Assembly (NCBI GenBank): GCA_018066165.1
Contig: JAGHRX010000257.1
Location: 1-6,630 of the forward strand
DNA from: UBA1723 sp018066165
GTDB taxonomy: Bacteria; Bacteroidota; Bacteroidia; Bacteroidales; Paludibacteraceae
DNA: 6,630 nt
Direction of reading: 5' to 3'
Below, piece after piece: positions 5,376 through 6,630 of the stretch; position 1 is the first letter of the stretch; each line of letters begins with the position of its first letter. The notes under the pieces are model-generated. The model was not told where the DNA came from. It searched no databases and saw only the letters and a program-made list of their open reading frames with translations. The translations under genes and the position numbers were made by a program.

Positions 5376-6630
5376 TCAATCATCAACCGTCCAGTAGCCA
5401 TAACGGTTTCGATATTTATAGATCAACGAGAACGACAATATCATAGCCAACGTTTCCGCAACAAGCACCGCCCACCATATATATTCTATGCCAAACAAGA
5501 ACGGAAGCAGCAACACACAACCGCTTTCAAACACTAATGTGCGGGCCATAGAAATAAGTGCAGACACGGGACCATTGTTCAACGCAGTGAAAAATTCCGA
5601 TGCGAAGATATTGACTCCCGTCACAATAAAATGAAGCGAATAGATTCTGAATGCCAGAACCGTCAGTTCAAGCAGATCCTTATCGTAACCAACGAAGACA
5701 ACTGAAAGTGGTCGAGCCAAAACCTGTGCCAAGAGAGCGATGACAATACCTCCCGTCACCACAATCGTCAAACTCTTTTTAAGCAGATTACGCATCTCCC
5801 TTTTATTAGCGGCACCGTAATGATAACTCACCACTGGAGAGACTCCGATACCATAACCGATGAAGAGAGCCGCGAACGTGAAAGCAAAATAGGAAATCAC
5901 ACCGTAGGCAGCAACACCGTCTTCCCCACTCTGTCTGATCAACTGATACATGTAAAGCATACTCACCAACGACAGAGAGACATTCAAAACAAGTTCAGAC
6001 AATCCATTTGAACTTGCCTTCTTCAACACCGACCAATCCCAACTGCAACGTCTGAGCCATTTCCTTTTATAGAAATAGTACAAAGGCACAAGCCATCCAA
6101 TCAGCATACCTGTCACCGAAGCCCATGCCGCGCCAGCGATTCCCATCTTCAAGAAACCTATAAAGACGACGTCGAACACCATATTGCTCACACCAGCGGC
6201 AATCGTCACCCACATCGCCAGTTTCGGACGTTCGGCTGCAATCAGGAAAGGTTGGAAATAGACCTGCATAACGTAGGTTGGCAAGCAAATCAAAAGGATA
6301 TCTGCGTAGACGACGCAATGTTCCACCATCTCCCCCTCTGCTCCAAGGAAAATCGCAGCGTCACGAGAGAAGAAGAGCCCTAAGCCTCCCAATAGCACAG
6401 AGAGTGCCAAGACCGTGTAGGTAAGCAACGAGAACATCTCCTTTGCCTTGTCCTTCTCCCCCTCACCCATCGTCTTAGCAACCAAAGCGCAACCACCTGT
6501 GCCAAGCAGGAAACCGATGGATCCCAACACAGCCACAAACGGCCAGATAAGGTTGAGAGCGGCAAAAGGAGTGACGCCTACATAGTTGGATACCTTCACT
6601 CCATCCACAATACTGTAGATTGAGGTGAAG
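5376..6630 (-). CDS. MATE family efflux transporter (N-terminus beyond window)
   Basis: Multidrug and toxic compound extrusion-type transporter, which exports cations or drugs in exchange for Na+ or H+. It is partial: the frame runs open to the window edge, with FTSIYSI in front of the GTG at 6608. That GTG is therefore an internal Val of the family pattern S-I-Y-x-I-V-D-G, not a start. About 417 residues are visible, and likely 20-30 are missing compared with the usual 440-460. Family marks are SNYVGVTPFAALNLIWP near the visible start, the following GFLLGTGGCALVAKTMGEGE segment, and about eleven hydrophobic segments arranged in two halves. The mid-protein loop YKRKWLRRCSWDW joins the halves. 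The C-terminus ends in a basic YKYRNRYGYWTVDD, and the stop is 22 bases before the EamA start, which suggests one transcript. Which MATE subfamily it belongs to cannot be settled from this. Confidence 0.93.
   Translation of the reverse strand, partial: FTSIYSIVDGVKVSNYVGVTPFAALNLIWPFVAVLGSIGFLLGTGGCALVAKTMGEGEKDKAKEMFSLLTYTVLALSVLLGGLGLFFSRDAAIFLGAEGEMVEHCVVYADILLICLPTYVMQVYFQPFLIAAERPKLAMWVTIAAGVSNMVFDVVFIGFLKMGIAGAAWASVTGMLIGWLVPLYYFYKRKWLRRCSWDWSVLKKASSNGLSELVLNVSLSLVSMLYMYQLIRQSGEDGVAAYGVISYFAFTFAALFIGYGIGVSPVVSYHYGAANKREMRNLLKKSLTIVVTGGIVIALLAQVLARPLSVVFVGYDKDLLELTVLAFRIYSLHFIVTGVNIFASEFFTALNNGPVSALISMARTLVFESGCVLLLPFLFGIEYIWWAVLVAETLAMILSFSLIYKYRNRYGYWTVDD

Noticed and set aside
4427..6608. 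Short open frames on both strands inside the transporter genes (for example 4422-4640, 5352-5537, 6067-6318)
   Set aside because: They are out-of-frame or antisense shadows of the MATE and EamA genes, with no start signals or recognisable protein features.
6606..6608. GTG at 6608 as the start of the MATE gene
   Set aside because: The frame stays open to the window edge with FTSIYSI in front, which continues the family pattern, so this Val is internal.
1..6630. CRISPR array, insertion sequence, toxin-antitoxin or defence system
   Set aside because: No regularly spaced repeats, transposase or integrase motifs, or paired small toxin/antitoxin genes could be found on either strand.

Overview
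The window looks like Bacteroidales chromosome (Bacteroides/Prevotella-like). The grounds are two promoters of the Bacteroidetes type (TTG or TTTG, about 18-19 bases, then TAnnTTTG), A-rich start regions with weak or no Shine-Dalgarno, a tRNA gene without an encoded CCA, and the protein families present. The genus cannot be fixed from the sequence alone.

Layout, left to right. Positions 1-144 hold a perfect 12-bp inverted repeat and no convincing gene. A secreted protein with YD-type repeats followed by Sel1 repeats lies at 145-1569 (+). A 65-residue orphan protein (1716-1913, +) has its own consensus promoter and is closed by a clear intrinsic terminator. A lipoprotein-type polysaccharide deacetylase (2005-3099, +) follows. 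Next is a self-contained tRNA-Cys(GCA) unit with promoter, leader, tRNA and terminator (3117-3317). Then come a CPBP/CAAX-type membrane protease (3376-4149, +) and, 22 bases later, a 59-residue DUF4250 protein (4172-4351, +), probably co-transcribed. A short convergent gap contains two overlapping, mutually exclusive hairpins. The right third is a minus-strand pair: a MATE efflux transporter, cut at its N-terminus by the window edge, and 22 bases downstream an EamA/DMT transporter. The two are probably one export operon.

The plus-strand genes are mostly small independent units for envelope or surface functions (secreted repeat protein, lipoprotein deacetylase, membrane protease). The minus-strand pair is a transporter module and is visibly richer in G+C than the left half.

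I see no mobile element, CRISPR array, phage gene, toxin-antitoxin pair or defence system, and no convincing new system. The items most worth a second look are a diverged 36-base repeat shared by the left edge and the start of the CPBP gene, the alternative hairpins at 4378-4408, the strongly promoted 65-residue orphan, and the YD-Sel1 fusion.
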